Below the pieces are notes generated by a model. The model worked only from the letters and a program-made list of their open reading frames with translations. It searched no databases and was not told the DNA's origin. From NCBI RefSeq assembly GCF_014646755.1, contig NZ_BMNW01000009.1, positions 1 through 64,000 of the forward strand: 64,000 nucleotides of DNA. Reading direction: 5' to 3'. The DNA is from Pseudomonas asuensis. Lineage in GTDB: Bacteria > Pseudomonadota > Gammaproteobacteria > Pseudomonadales > Pseudomonadaceae. Made by a program: the position numbers and the translations under genes. Of this stretch, positions 1-8,912 are shown piece by piece (positions within the stretch are counted from its first letter, which is position 1; every line of letters begins with the position of its first letter).

Positions 1-555
1 AAGCCTTCGGCTGCTACCGCTGAGCTGATGCAGCATCGAGGCCGTGCGGTAGTCTTTGAAGACCTGGAGGACTATAAGGCGCGTATCGTTGATCCAGACC
101 TGGACATCGACGAGACCTGCATAATGGTACTCAAGAACTGTGGGCCGAAGGGTTATCCGGGCATGGCTGAAGTTGGCAACATGGGCCTGCCGCCCAAGCT
201 GCTGGCCAAGGGTATCACCGACATGGTACGCATCTCCGATGCCCGCATGAGCGGTACGGCCTACGGCACGGTAGTGCTGCATGTGGCACCGGAAGCCTCA
301 GCAGGTGGTCCGCTGGCTGTGGTGCGCAATGGAGACATGATTGAGCTGGACTGCGAGAATGGCCGCTTGCATCTGGAAGTCTCGGACGAAGAGCTGCAGG
401 CTCGTCTGGCGGATTGGCAGGACCCGAACGCCAAGATGATTGGCGGTGGCTATCGCAAGCTGTACGTGGATCACGTGCTACAGGCTGACGAAGGCTGTGA
501 TTTCGATTTTCTGGTCGGCTGTCGTGGGTCTGAAGTGCCAAGACACTCGCATTAA
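1..555 (+). CDS. IlvD/Edd-family dehydratase, C-terminal part (5' truncated)
   Basis: The reading frame is open from the first base and ends at a TAA, giving the last ~184 residues of a dehydratase of the IlvD/Edd family. Enzymes of this family remove water from sugar acids or from dihydroxy acids using an Fe-S cluster and Mg2+. Visible family signatures are NCGPKGYPGM and SDARMSGTAYG, whose serine is the proposed catalytic base, followed by the C-terminal swivelling domain. The tail (CDFDFLVGCRGSEVPRHSH) resembles arabinonate/xylonate-type dehydratases more than the branched-chain biosynthetic IlvD, but the substrate is an inference. The start and N-terminal cluster ligands lie outside the window. 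A hairpin terminator follows 12 bases after the stop. Confidence 0.85.
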   Translation, partial: KPSAATAELMQHRGRAVVFEDLEDYKARIVDPDLDIDETCIMVLKNCGPKGYPGMAEVGNMGLPPKLLAKGITDMVRISDARMSGTAYGTVVLHVAPEASAGGPLAVVRNGDMIELDCENGRLHLEVSDEELQARLADWQDPNAKMIGGGYRKLYVDHVLQADEGCDFDFLVGCRGSEVPRHSH

Positions 556-567
556 TCTGCTCTCTAT

Positions 568-594
568 AACCCGGTCATTCAGGCCGGGTTTTCC
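568..594 (+). terminator. Rho-independent terminator of the dehydratase gene
   Basis: A 7-bp stem (AACCCGG at 568-574 with CCGGGTT at 584-590), a 9-nt loop and a short T run (589-592) lie directly downstream of the dehydratase stop codon. Confidence 0.75.
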
Positions 595-767
595 CTCGAA
601 TACCTTGATTTCCCTGGCGTAGGCCCCATCTTGAGAGCTTGGCTAAAGGGTATTCGGCACATGACTCGATATAGGAATATGAGGCAAGTCATAGGCTTTT
701 GGATGCAATTTACCCCTTGCTTCGCTAGCATTAGCCGACTTCTTTTCCTTCGCCGTGTCAGGTATCG

Positions 768-2783
768 ATGAGTTATCAGGTTCTCGCTCGCAAATGGCGT
801 CCGCGCTCTTTCCGTGAAATGGTCGGACAGACCCATGTGCTTAAAGCCCTGATCAATGCCCTGGATAACCAGCGCCTTCATCATGCGTATTTATTTACCG
901 GTACGCGTGGGGTAGGTAAAACTACCATTGCACGCATCCTGGCCAAGTGCCTCAACTGTGAAACCGGCATTAGCTCAACACCCTGTGGCGAGTGCTCTGT
1001 ATGCCGTGAAATCGACGAAGGCCGTTTTGTCGACTTGATCGAGGTGGATGCGGCAAGCCGTACCAAGGTTGAGGACACGCGTGAGCTGCTCGACAACGTG
1101 CAGTATGCGCCCAGCCGTGGCCGATACAAGGTGTACCTCATCGACGAGGTGCATATGCTTTCTACGCATAGCTTCAATGCCTTGTTGAAAACGCTGGAAG
1201 AGCCGCCGCCTCATGTCAAATTCCTGTTAGCTACAACTGATCCGCAAAAGCTGCCTGTCACTATCCTGTCCCGCTGCCTGCAGTTTTCTCTGAAAAACAT
1301 GCCGCCTGAGCGTGTGGTCGAACACCTGACTCAAGTTTTGACCGCTGAAGAGATTTCTTTCGAGCAGGACGCCTTATGGTTGCTTGGTCGCGCTGCCGAC
1401 GGCTCGATGCGCGATGCGATGAGCCTGACCGATCAGGCAATTGCCTTCGGCGAGGGACGCGTCCTGGCTGCCGATGTGCGTGCCATGCTGGGCACGCTGG
1501 ACCACGGGCAGGTTTATGGTGTTTTGCAGGCCTTGCTGGACGGAGACGCCCGTGCGCTGCTTGAAGCAGTGCGCCATCTGGCTGAACAAGGTCCCGACTG
1601 GGCTGGCGTGCTAGGCGAGATACTTAATGTCTTGCACCGTGTGGCGATTGCTCAGGCGTTGCCCGAGGCCATTGATAATGGCCAGGGTGATCGTGAGCAG
1701 GTCTTGGCCTTGGCCCAGACACTGCCAGCTGAGGATGTTCAATATTACTACCAGATGGGACTAATTGGACGCCGCGACTTGCCACTAGCACCTGATCCGC
1801 GTGGCGGTTTTGAGATGGTGCTGCTGAGAATGTTGGCCTTTCGACCGGCCGAGGGTGGTAATAACGCACCTAAGTCAGCATTAAAGACGGTAGGAGCCAG
1901 CCAGGCCACGACTGACTCCAAGCTTGAACCGGTGGCCGCTCAATCCACAGTAGCAGCACAAGCCCCAATACCTGTTGCACCAGTAGCTCACACTGAGCAT
2001 GCAGCAATACCCAGACACACCCCGGCCAGGGCTGAACCTCAGCCTGAGCCGGTAAGAGTACCTGCGCCACCTAAGGTCCAAGAGAAAGAGGCACCCAAGG
2101 CAAGCGAGCCTGTTGATTTACCTTGGGATGAACCTGCAACAGCTATCAAGAGGCCTGTAGAGCCAACACAGGTTGTTCCGGTGGCAACCGAAACGCCGGA
2201 TGCTACGGTAATTGATCGCATGGTTGATGATCATGAGGGTGACGATGCAGCAGATGATGAGCCGCCCCCTGCAGATGATTATTACAACGCTGAGTCCGAT
2301 TATGGTTACCTGGACGAACTAACAGAAGGCGTTTTGACCGAGGAGCCAGCAGCTGCCTCTGAGCCTGTGGCAGCTGCCAAACCTGCAACAGGACTTGCCG
2401 CCGAGTGGATCGAATTGCTACCTAAGCTAGGCTTAGGAGGAATGACTGCAAGTATTGCAGCGAACTGCACCCTGGTATCGGTTGAAAATGATGCATGGCA
2501 CCTTCATTTGGATCCTAGTCAGAGCGCGTTATTCAATACGAACCAGCACCGTCGGTTGAACGATGCACTGAATCAATATCAAGGGCGTACGATCAAACTG
2601 GATATTACGCTCCAGATGCCCGAGCAAGAGACGCCCGCACAGGCTGCCGCTCGCAAACGTGCGGAGCGGCAACGGGAGGCAGAGGCCTCCATACAGAATG
2701 ATCCGCTGATCCAGCAGATGATGGAGCAATTCGCGGCGGTCGTCCGCGCAGACACTATCGAGCCGGTCAATTCCAAGGAATGA
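768..2783 (+). CDS. dnaX: DNA polymerase III subunits gamma/tau
   Basis: This is the clamp-loader ATPase of the replicative polymerase; tau also tethers the core polymerases and DnaB helicase. The 671-residue protein shows Walker A GTRGVGKT at 45-52, the zinc-binding cysteines C64, C73, C76 and C79, a Walker B LIDEVHML near 124, and an SRC motif in the AAA+ core. A low-complexity Pro/Ala/Glu linker (about 370-530) precedes the tau-specific C-terminal domain ending in QQMMEQF. I see no A-AAA-AAG slippery heptamer like that of E. coli, so whether a separate gamma is made cannot be told from sequence. ybaB and recR follow on the same strand, the usual recombination/replication operon. Confidence 0.97.
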   Translation: MSYQVLARKWRPRSFREMVGQTHVLKALINALDNQRLHHAYLFTGTRGVGKTTIARILAKCLNCETGISSTPCGECSVCREIDEGRFVDLIEVDAASRTKVEDTRELLDNVQYAPSRGRYKVYLIDEVHMLSTHSFNALLKTLEEPPPHVKFLLATTDPQKLPVTILSRCLQFSLKNMPPERVVEHLTQVLTAEEISFEQDALWLLGRAADGSMRDAMSLTDQAIAFGEGRVLAADVRAMLGTLDHGQVYGVLQALLDGDARALLEAVRHLAEQGPDWAGVLGEILNVLHRVAIAQALPEAIDNGQGDREQVLALAQTLPAEDVQYYYQMGLIGRRDLPLAPDPRGGFEMVLLRMLAFRPAEGGNNAPKSALKTVGASQATTDSKLEPVAAQSTVAAQAPIPVAPVAHTEHAAIPRHTPARAEPQPEPVRVPAPPKVQEKEAPKASEPVDLPWDEPATAIKRPVEPTQVVPVATETPDATVIDRMVDDHEGDDAADDEPPPADDYYNAESDYGYLDELTEGVLTEEPAAASEPVAAAKPATGLAAEWIELLPKLGLGGMTASIAANCTLVSVENDAWHLHLDPSQSALFNTNQHRRLNDALNQYQGRTIKLDITLQMPEQETPAQAAARKRAERQREAEASIQNDPLIQQMMEQFAAVVRADTIEPVNSKE

Positions 2784-2815
2784 TCGGGTTCTAAAACCAG
2801 ACGAGGTAAACAGAC

Positions 2816-3142
2816 ATGTTAAAAGGTGGCATGGCCGGCCTGATGAAGCAGGCTCAGCAAATGCAGGAAAAAATGCAGAAGGCCCAGGAAGAACTGGCAA
2901 ATGCCGAAGTGACCGGTCAATCCGGCGCTGGGCTGGTTAGCGTTGTCATGACGGGGCGCCACGATGTTAAGCGTGTCACCCTGGATGACAGCCTGATGCA
3001 GGAAGACAAGGAAATTCTGGAAGACCTTATCGCGGCTGCCGTAAATGATGCAGTTCGTAAGATCGAGCAGAACAGCCAGGAAAAGATGTCTGGCATGACC
3101 GCAGGCATGCAATTGCCGCCCGGATTCAAGATGCCGTTCTAA
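2816..3142 (+). CDS. ybaB: YbaB/EbfC nucleoid-associated protein
   Basis: This 108-residue protein belongs to the YbaB/EbfC family of small dimeric DNA-binding proteins associated with the nucleoid. It begins [17 protein letters not shown] with an amphipathic, Gln/Lys-rich coiled helix, has the central beta region ([18 protein letters not shown]) and ends in the conserved LPPGFKMPF tail. Length is normal for the family. An AGGT-type ribosome site sits at the right distance from the ATG. The gene lies 32 bases after dnaX and 114 bases before recR, the standard order in Pseudomonas, so the three are probably co-transcribed. Confidence 0.95.
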   Translation: MLKGGMAGLMKQAQQMQEKMQKAQEELANAEVTGQSGAGLVSVVMTGRHDVKRVTLDDSLMQEDKEILEDLIAAAVNDAVRKIEQNSQEKMSGMTAGMQLPPGFKMPF

Positions 3143-3256
3143 GCATCTAAAAGGCTTATGGCCATGCCGCTGGCCGTTCTGGCTGGCGGCAATCCAGGCA
3201 CGTCATGAGACGATAGCCTGTCTATACTTTTATCTCTCTCCACTCGAGATTTCTTC

Positions 3257-3856
3257 ATGAGTTTTAGTCCTCTCATTCGACAATTGATCGACGCGCTACG
3301 CATTTTGCCTGGGGTGGGCCAGAAGTCAGCCCAGCGTATGGCCATGCAGATGCTTGAGCGTGACCGGAGCGGTGGCCTGCGCTTGTCGAGTGCCTTGCAG
3401 GCAGCCATGGAGGGAGTAGGACATTGCAAGCATTGTCGTACCCTGACGGAGAACGAATTATGTCCTCAGTGTGCTGATCCAGACCGGGATGACTTGCTGC
3501 TTTGCGTTGTAGAGTCGCCCATGGATGTTTTTGCTGTTGATCAGACGGGGTTCCGCGGACGCTATTTTGTGCTCAAGGGGCATCTGTCTCCCTTGGATGG
3601 TCTTGGTCCGGAAGCCATCGGTATTCCAGAGCTTATGGAGCGTATTGAACAGAGTACCTTCCAGGAAGTCATTATCGCGACCAACCCGACAGTAGAAGGT
3701 GAGGCAACCTCGCATTACATCGCGCAACTATTGAAACCGCGCGGTTTGACCATTTCCCGTATTGCTCACGGTGTGCCATTGGGTGGTGAGCTTGATCTGG
3801 TAGACAACGGCACTCTTACGCATGCCTTTGCTGGACGCAAGCCGATTACACTTTGA
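3257..3856 (+). CDS. recR: Recombination mediator protein RecR
   Basis: RecR works with RecF and RecO to load RecA on gapped single-stranded DNA. The 199-residue protein has the N-terminal helix-hairpin-helix ([13 protein letters not shown], about 16-28), the C4 zinc finger (CKHC...CPQC, about 57-73), the Toprim domain beginning at the [10 protein letters not shown] strand, and the C-terminal [12 protein letters not shown] Walker-B-like motif. Length matches the family. It is the last gene of the dnaX-ybaB-recR group; no strong terminator is visible before the iron-regulation genes that follow. Confidence 0.97.
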   Translation: MSFSPLIRQLIDALRILPGVGQKSAQRMAMQMLERDRSGGLRLSSALQAAMEGVGHCKHCRTLTENELCPQCADPDRDDLLLCVVESPMDVFAVDQTGFRGRYFVLKGHLSPLDGLGPEAIGIPELMERIEQSTFQEVIIATNPTVEGEATSHYIAQLLKPRGLTISRIAHGVPLGGELDLVDNGTLTHAFAGRKPITL

Positions 3857-3903
3857 TCGGCTACCTGCAAATTGAACTAAAAAAGCATAGACCTATTCTT
3901 GAG

Positions 3904-3922
3904 AAGTATTATCATTAGCAAT
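3904..3922. promoter_or_regulatory. Fur-like site upstream of the ECF sigma gene
   Basis: The 13-mer TATTATCATTAGC at 3907-3919 reads on the other strand as GCTAATGATAATA, two consecutive GATAAT-like hexamers of the Fur consensus. The identical 13-mer occurs at 5466-5478 before the receptor gene. Position just upstream of an iron-starvation sigma gene supports Fur repression; this is inference from motif and context. Confidence 0.6.
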
Positions 3923-3951
3923 ATCTCATTGCCATCTTGATAGGTCCTGAC

Positions 3952-4464
3952 ATGTGCGCGGCTGAAGTGTCCTCACCCAACGCCTTGCATGATTGGTATA
4001 ACGAGCACCATGGATGGCTGCATGGCTGGCTGAGCAAGCGGTTGGGGTGTTCGTTTAATGCGGCTGACTTGGCCCAGGATACATTTCTCAGGCTGTTGGC
4101 CAAGGGCCGTGATCTTCCTTCTGTTCGAGAGCCGCGCGCTTACCTATCTACTATTGCCCACTCACTGCTCGTCAATCACTGGCGCCGCCAGGACATTGAG
4201 CGAAGCTATCTCGAAGCGTTGGCGGCTCGTCCCGAGTATTACGCGCCGTCTCCTGAAGCGCGTGAGATGATCGTTGAAAGTCTTGTTCAGATCGACGCTA
4301 TGCTGGATCGCCTGCCGGAAAAGGTTCGCTCGGCCTTTCTGATGTCTCAGCTGGAGGGACAGACCTACGCTGCCATAGCCGAAGTGCTAGGGGTGTCGGA
4401 ACGAATGATCAAAAAGTATATGGCTCAGGCCATGTTGCACTGCCTGACCATTGAGGTGGAATAG
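3952..4464 (+). CDS. FecI-type ECF sigma factor
   Basis: This 170-residue protein is an RNA polymerase sigma-70 factor of the iron-starvation (FecI) group, which directs transcription of a TonB-dependent receptor gene when the receptor binds its siderophore. Region 2 (DLAQDTFLRLL, with REPRAYLSTIAHSLLVNHWRR) and region 4 (LPEKVRSAFLMSQLEGQTYAAIAEVLGVS) are both clear. I chose ATG 3952, which has AGGT seven bases upstream, over a TTG 15 bases earlier. The stop is 3 bases before the FecR-like gene, so the two are translated as a pair. A Fur-like site lies just upstream. Confidence 0.93.
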   Translation: MCAAEVSSPNALHDWYNEHHGWLHGWLSKRLGCSFNAADLAQDTFLRLLAKGRDLPSVREPRAYLSTIAHSLLVNHWRRQDIERSYLEALAARPEYYAPSPEAREMIVESLVQIDAMLDRLPEKVRSAFLMSQLEGQTYAAIAEVLGVSERMIKKYMAQAMLHCLTIEVE

Positions 4465-4467
4465 ACC

Positions 4468-5451
4468 ATGCAGGCTGCTACGCAGGTGCCCGAGGCGGAG
4501 TGTGATTTTGCTGTGCTCGAGCAGGCGGCTGAATGGTTCGCTGTGCTCAGCGCTGATGATGTCAGCGATCAGGAGCGGGCACAGTGGCAGCTCTGGTTGG
4601 CAGAGAGTTCGCAGCATGCCTTGGCATGGCAGCGCGTCGAGATAATCAGTCATCATTTCCAGCGTATACCCTCCGGGCAGCGCCACGGAGCGAGGCAGGC
4701 TCTACAAGGAAAAGGGCAGACACGGCGTCAAACGCTAAAACTGATGACTCTGCTATGCAGCGCAGGAGTATTAGCCTGGAGCGCCTCTTCAGCTTTTTCC
4801 TGGAAGCAATGGTATGCCAGTTACCAAACGCGCGTTGGTGAGATCAAGGATTTCCAACTCGCCGATGGCTCGCATCTCTGCCTGAACACTGATACGGCAA
4901 TGGATGTCTCGAACGAGCCGGATCGCCTGCACCTGGTCCTTTACAAGGGTGAGGTTTTGGTATCGTCTACTGACCGAAATAAGGACTCAAGCTATCCGTT
5001 GGTGCTTGATACCGCCTACGGTGCGTTACTGGCCAGAGATACACAATTCAGTATTTATGACCGAGGTAGCATTGGCGAGCTGACGGTTTTCAAGGGAAGT
5101 GTACAGCTTGCACCAGTAGCGTCTGCATCGGTCACGATAAAGGCAGGACAGCAGGTGCGCTTCACAGCTGACGCGATTTCTGCGGCACAGGCTATTGAGC
5201 AACGCCGTAAGGCTTGGGTTAAAGGTACGCTGTTGGCAGATAACATGCGGTTAGGCGATTTTGTTGATGAGTTGGCGCGTTATCGCACAGGGCATCTGGC
5301 ATGTGATCCAAAGGTAGCAGACTTGCGCATAGTAGGCGCTTACCCACTAAAGGATACTGATCGGGTTCTCGCAGCGCTTGAGCAAAGCCTGCCCGTTAGT
5401 ATCAGGCGGCCTTTACCCTGGTGGACGTCCATTTCTGCACGGCCCGCCTGA
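4468..5451 (+). CDS. FecR-type sigma regulator (anti-sigma/transmembrane signal transducer)
   Basis: FecR proteins sit in the inner membrane, read the signal from a ligand-loaded receptor in the periplasm and control the cognate FecI sigma. The 327-residue sequence has the N-terminal cytoplasmic DUF4880-like segment (EWFAVLSADDVSDQERAQWQLW), one membrane helix (LMTLLCSAGVLAWSASSAF, about 92-110) and a periplasmic FecR domain (VGEIKDFQLADGSHLCLNTDTAMD). The C-terminal part (LAALEQSLPVSIRRPLPWW) is the STN-like section that contacts the receptor. The gene starts 3 bases after the sigma gene stop. The receptor follows after 109 bases. Confidence 0.92.
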   Translation: MQAATQVPEAECDFAVLEQAAEWFAVLSADDVSDQERAQWQLWLAESSQHALAWQRVEIISHHFQRIPSGQRHGARQALQGKGQTRRQTLKLMTLLCSAGVLAWSASSAFSWKQWYASYQTRVGEIKDFQLADGSHLCLNTDTAMDVSNEPDRLHLVLYKGEVLVSSTDRNKDSSYPLVLDTAYGALLARDTQFSIYDRGSIGELTVFKGSVQLAPVASASVTIKAGQQVRFTADAISAAQAIEQRRKAWVKGTLLADNMRLGDFVDELARYRTGHLACDPKVADLRIVGAYPLKDTDRVLAALEQSLPVSIRRPLPWWTSISARPA

Positions 5452-5460
5452 ATCTTAATA

Positions 5461-5482
5461 AAAAATATTATCATTAGCGGTT
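5461..5482. promoter_or_regulatory. Fur-like site upstream of the TonB-dependent receptor
   Basis: TATTATCATTAGC at 5466-5478 is identical to the motif before the sigma gene, in an A-rich context (AAAAATATTATC). It lies about 85 bases before the receptor start. It suggests that both the regulator pair and the receptor are iron-repressed. Confidence 0.55.
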
Positions 5483-5560
5483 CCCTTTTTTAAATTTCGA
5501 CTGGCTTTAGTCTCAAACAGGCTGAAAGCCATCACTGTTGAACACGAAAAGGGATGAGTA

Positions 5561-8044
5561 ATGGATTCGCGTCGTTCGTATCAGGCTTTTTTCAAGCGGA
5601 GTCCTCTGCGTCAGGCGGTGCATGCTGCTGCGCTCGCTGTGCCCATGAGTTTGGCCTTAGTGCCGCTTACAGGTACTGCGGCCGAAACAGCGGCTACGGC
5701 TCAGGCAGTACGTAATTACGATATACCTGCTGGCCCATTATCGACTGCGTTGAGCCGTTTCGCTGGCGAAGCGAACGTCATGTTATCTACCGATGCAGTA
5801 TTGACAGAAGGCAAGCAGAGCTCAGGCCTTAATGGGCAATACAGCGTTGAGCAGGGCTTTACAGAGCTGCTAAGGAACAGCGGTTTACAAATTATCAACG
5901 CAGGTAACGGCAGTTATTCGTTGGCCAGGTCAGCGAGTGTTGGCGGCGATGTCTCCGAGCTCTCCACTACGACTGTAACCGACTTTGCATTAGGCAATGC
6001 GTTGGGAACGGTAGAAGGCTACAACGCTACCCACAGCCAGATCGCGACCAAAACCAGCAAGTCGATTCTGGAAACGTCTCAGTCCGTATCCGTCGTCACA
6101 CGTGATCAGATGGATGACCAGGGCTCCCAAACCGTTTCTCAGGCGTTGCGCTATACCCCTGGTGTTATGACTAACCCGTATGGTGCAACTCACCGATACG
6201 ACTATGTGGCCATGCGCGGTTTTAACGATGGGTCGGTAGACAATATCTACCTTGATGGCCTTAAAACCATGGGGGATAGCGGCACCTATAGCAGCATGCA
6301 GGTGGACCCGTATTTCCTTGAGCGTATTGATATTCTGAAAGGCCCATCCTCCGTACTTTATGGCCGTAGTAATCCCGGCGGCCTGGTAGCGCTGACCAGC
6401 AAAAAGCCTCTGTATGAGCCTTACCATGAAATCCAGGCTACAGTAGGCACGCAGGGGCAGAGAGGCATGGGCTTCGACTTCAGCGGCCCGGTAAATGAAG
6501 ATCAAACAATTGCCTACCGGCTGGTGGGCTTGGCAGACAAATCCGACACACAGTTTGATCATGTAGAGGAAAAACGCTACGCCATTGCGCCGACTGTTGC
6601 CATTGACTTCGATGAAAATACCACGTTGACCCTGCAAGCCTATCTTCAGCATGACCCTGAGGGCGGATATCACGGGGGTGTTCCTGCAGATGGCACACTC
6701 TATCGTCACAACGAGCGGTATATTTCAAAGCACTTCTTTGAAGGCGACTCCGACTTCGACAAGTTCGAACGTACCCAGCAGATGGTGGGTTATCAGTTCG
6801 AGCATCGCTTCAATGATGTCTGGTCGGCACGACAGAATTTCCGCTATCTGGATGGCGAAGTCGATATGCGGCAAGCCTATGCGGCGGGTTGGTCAAGCGT
6901 GGGATCTAATGAACTGGCTCGTGCAACCACTGAAGGCAAAGAGCGGTTGCATGCCTGGATTGTCGATAACATGGCACAGGCTGAATTTAATACCGGGGCT
7001 GCTAAACATACCCTTTTGATGGGGCTGGATTATCAGCGTCGTAAGGCCAAAGTCGATTATGCAGGCGGATCAGCTTCCACGATTGATGCTTTCGATCCTG
7101 TTTACGGTAATCCAGATGTTACTGAGGCATGGCAAACCAGTGATCTGCGACGTATGGAGCAAACTGGCTTATACATGCAAGATTTGATTGATCTGGATAA
7201 GTGGCGCTTCTCGCTAGGTTTGCGAAAGGATTGGGTGGAGACTTCTTCTGAAGATAAATTGTACGGTGCGGGTAAGAAAAACTATAAGGAAAATAAGGTT
7301 ACTCCGCGAGTAGGTGCACTGTACCTCTTTGATAATGGCATCGCTCCGTACATCAGCTACTCGGAGTCATTTAACCCTAATTCATTTACTGACCAGAGTG
7401 GCACTCCGCTAAAAGCAACCGAAGGCAAGCAGTGGGAAGCGGGAATCAAGTATCAGCCGCCTGGCACGGACAATATCTTTACCGCATCGGTCTTCCACAT
7501 TACCCAAGAAAACTTGGCCACAAAACAGGCGCAGGAGCAGTTTTATCGTCCTGTGGGCAAAGTGCGCTCGCAAGGCTTTGAGCTAGAAGCCCATATGCAG
7601 GTGACTGATAACTTCCGTGTTTTAGGCAGTTACACATTTGCCGATGTAGAGTACGTCAAGTCGACCCCTAGCACCGCTAGTACTAGTGTTGGCATCGACA
7701 ACAAGGGCAACACACCTAACGTTGCGCCGCGCCATATGGCTTCCCTCTGGGGTGACTACACCTTTAAGGAAGGCTCCCTGCAAGGCCTAAGCTTAGGAGG
7801 CGGTATACGTGCTGTTGGGAAGAGCTGGGCAGATCCAGAAAACACCGAGCGTGTGCCGGGCTACGCTCTATTTGATGCATCAGCCAGTTATGACCTAAGC
7901 AATGTAGGTCTAAAAGGCGTGGACTTGCGGATCAACGCCAATAACCTGACCGATAAGAAATATGTAGCTGCGTGCAACAGTCTTTCCTATTGCTACTACG
8001 GCGAGGAGCGTAACGTTACCGCCACGGTTAGCTACAAGTTTTAA
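5561..8044 (+). CDS. TonB-dependent ferrisiderophore receptor with signalling domain
   Basis: An 827-residue outer-membrane receptor that imports a ferric siderophore and signals to the FecIR pair upstream. In order: an export signal to about residue 41 (cleavage near GTAAETA), an STN signalling domain (about 50-125, NYDIPAGPLSTALSRFAGEA), a TonB-box region (TTTVTDFALG), the plug (TSQSVSVVTRDQMDDQGSQ), LKGPSSVLYGRSNPGG, and a 22-strand barrel ending in the aromatic-terminated VSYKF. The STN domain is what separates transducing receptors from simple ones. The siderophore cannot be read from sequence; a hydroxamate such as ferrioxamine or ferrichrome is plausible from overall resemblance. A GGGATG ribosome site lies just upstream of the ATG, and a bidirectional terminator follows. 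Confidence 0.95.
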   Translation: MDSRRSYQAFFKRSPLRQAVHAAALAVPMSLALVPLTGTAAETAATAQAVRNYDIPAGPLSTALSRFAGEANVMLSTDAVLTEGKQSSGLNGQYSVEQGFTELLRNSGLQIINAGNGSYSLARSASVGGDVSELSTTTVTDFALGNALGTVEGYNATHSQIATKTSKSILETSQSVSVVTRDQMDDQGSQTVSQALRYTPGVMTNPYGATHRYDYVAMRGFNDGSVDNIYLDGLKTMGDSGTYSSMQVDPYFLERIDILKGPSSVLYGRSNPGGLVALTSKKPLYEPYHEIQATVGTQGQRGMGFDFSGPVNEDQTIAYRLVGLADKSDTQFDHVEEKRYAIAPTVAIDFDENTTLTLQAYLQHDPEGGYHGGVPADGTLYRHNERYISKHFFEGDSDFDKFERTQQMVGYQFEHRFNDVWSARQNFRYLDGEVDMRQAYAAGWSSVGSNELARATTEGKERLHAWIVDNMAQAEFNTGAAKHTLLMGLDYQRRKAKVDYAGGSASTIDAFDPVYGNPDVTEAWQTSDLRRMEQTGLYMQDLIDLDKWRFSLGLRKDWVETSSEDKLYGAGKKNYKENKVTPRVGALYLFDNGIAPYISYSESFNPNSFTDQSGTPLKATEGKQWEAGIKYQPPGTDNIFTASVFHITQENLATKQAQEQFYRPVGKVRSQGFELEAHMQVTDNFRVLGSYTFADVEYVKSTPSTASTSVGIDNKGNTPNVAPRHMASLWGDYTFKEGSLQGLSLGGGIRAVGKSWADPENTERVPGYALFDASASYDLSNVGLKGVDLRINANNLTDKKYVAACNSLSYCYYGEERNVTATVSYKF

Positions 8045-8066
8045 CCCTGTCGAAAGTTAGCTCTTC

Positions 8067-8104
8067 AAATAAAACGAGCGGCCTTGGAGCCGCCCGTTTT
8101 ATTT
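8067..8104. terminator. Bidirectional terminator between the receptor gene and anr
   Basis: A long stem (AAATAAAACG-GCGGC arm from 8067; GCCGC-CGTTTTATTT arm to 8104) has A/T tails on both sides, so it can end transcription of the receptor gene and of the convergent anr gene. Confidence 0.8.
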
Positions 8105-8838
8105 CAGCCTTCTAGTTGGCCGCCAGCCAAAGCACACAGTTTGATGGAATCAAGGATGTGTACTTCCTTGCCTTCAGCTTCGATGATGCCGCTCTGCTGA
8201 AAGCGTGTAAAAACGCGGGAAACCGTTTCTACTGCCAGACCCAGGTAGTTACCAATCTCATTGCGGGACATTGACAGGCGGAACTGTTGGGCCGAAAAGC
8301 CACGTGCGCGAAAGCGTGCAGACAAATTCACTAAAAATGTTGCGATCCGCTCATCCGCGCTCTTTTTCGACAAGAGCAGCATCATCTGCTGATCATCCCG
8401 AATCTCACGGCTCATGACGCGCATCAGCTGACGACGCAGCTGAGGAAGCTGATCGGCCAATTCATCGAGATGCTCGAAGGGAATCTCACATACCGAGGTG
8501 GTTTCCAGGGCTTGTGCCGAAACTGGATGCAATTCTGTATCCATTCCTGACAAACCCACCAGCTCGCTGGGTAGATGAAAGCCTGTGATCTGCTCTTCAC
8601 CATTATCAGTCACACTGAAGGTTTTGAGCGCACCGGAGCGAACAGCGAAGACAGAGCCAAAGCCGTCACCCTGTCGGAACAGATAGTCGCCTTTCTTAAG
8701 TGGCCGGCCGCGCTTGACGATACTGTCAAGCTCGTCCAGATCCTCAAGATTCAATGATAGCGGCAAGCATAAGGGGGCCAGACTGCAATCTTTACAGTGG
8801 GCTTGCGAGGCGACACGCATTTTCAAAGTCTCGGACAT
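8104..8838 (-). CDS. anr: Anaerobic regulator Anr (FNR family)
   Basis: Anr is the Pseudomonas FNR homologue, a [4Fe-4S] oxygen-sensing activator of low-oxygen genes. The 244-residue protein carries the N-terminal cluster cysteines C15, C18 and C24 and the fourth ligand C117, a cyclic-nucleotide-binding-fold barrel ([22 protein letters not shown]), a dimerisation helix, and a C-terminal helix-turn-helix with ETVSR recognition residues (about 204-208). It follows hemN by 74 bases on the same strand. hemN is preceded by an Anr box, so Anr probably activates hemN and possibly its own gene. Confidence 0.97.
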   Translation of the reverse strand: MSETLKMRVASQAHCKDCSLAPLCLPLSLNLEDLDELDSIVKRGRPLKKGDYLFRQGDGFGSVFAVRSGALKTFSVTDNGEEQITGFHLPSELVGLSGMDTELHPVSAQALETTSVCEIPFEHLDELADQLPQLRRQLMRVMSREIRDDQQMMLLLSKKSADERIATFLVNLSARFRARGFSAQQFRLSMSRNEIGNYLGLAVETVSRVFTRFQQSGIIEAEGKEVHILDSIKLCALAGGQLEG

Positions 8839-8912
8839 GGCTTTCGATTTATTCCATTAGTAAGCCAAGGGTATTACTGCACGCATGATGATGAAAGCTG
8901 TTACTGAATTTA

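Noticed and set aside
600-767. Possible 4.5S RNA (ffs) upstream of dnaX
   Set aside because: The conserved SRP RNA core (GGAAGGAAGCAGCC-like) is absent from this interval.
768-2783. Programmed frameshift site in dnaX making a separate gamma subunit
   Set aside because: No A-AAA-AAG heptamer with a following hairpin was found in the expected part of the gene.
5990-6709. 239-codon minus-strand frame inside the TonB-dependent receptor gene
   Set aside because: Antisense shadow of the receptor coding sequence without start signals or recognisable motifs.
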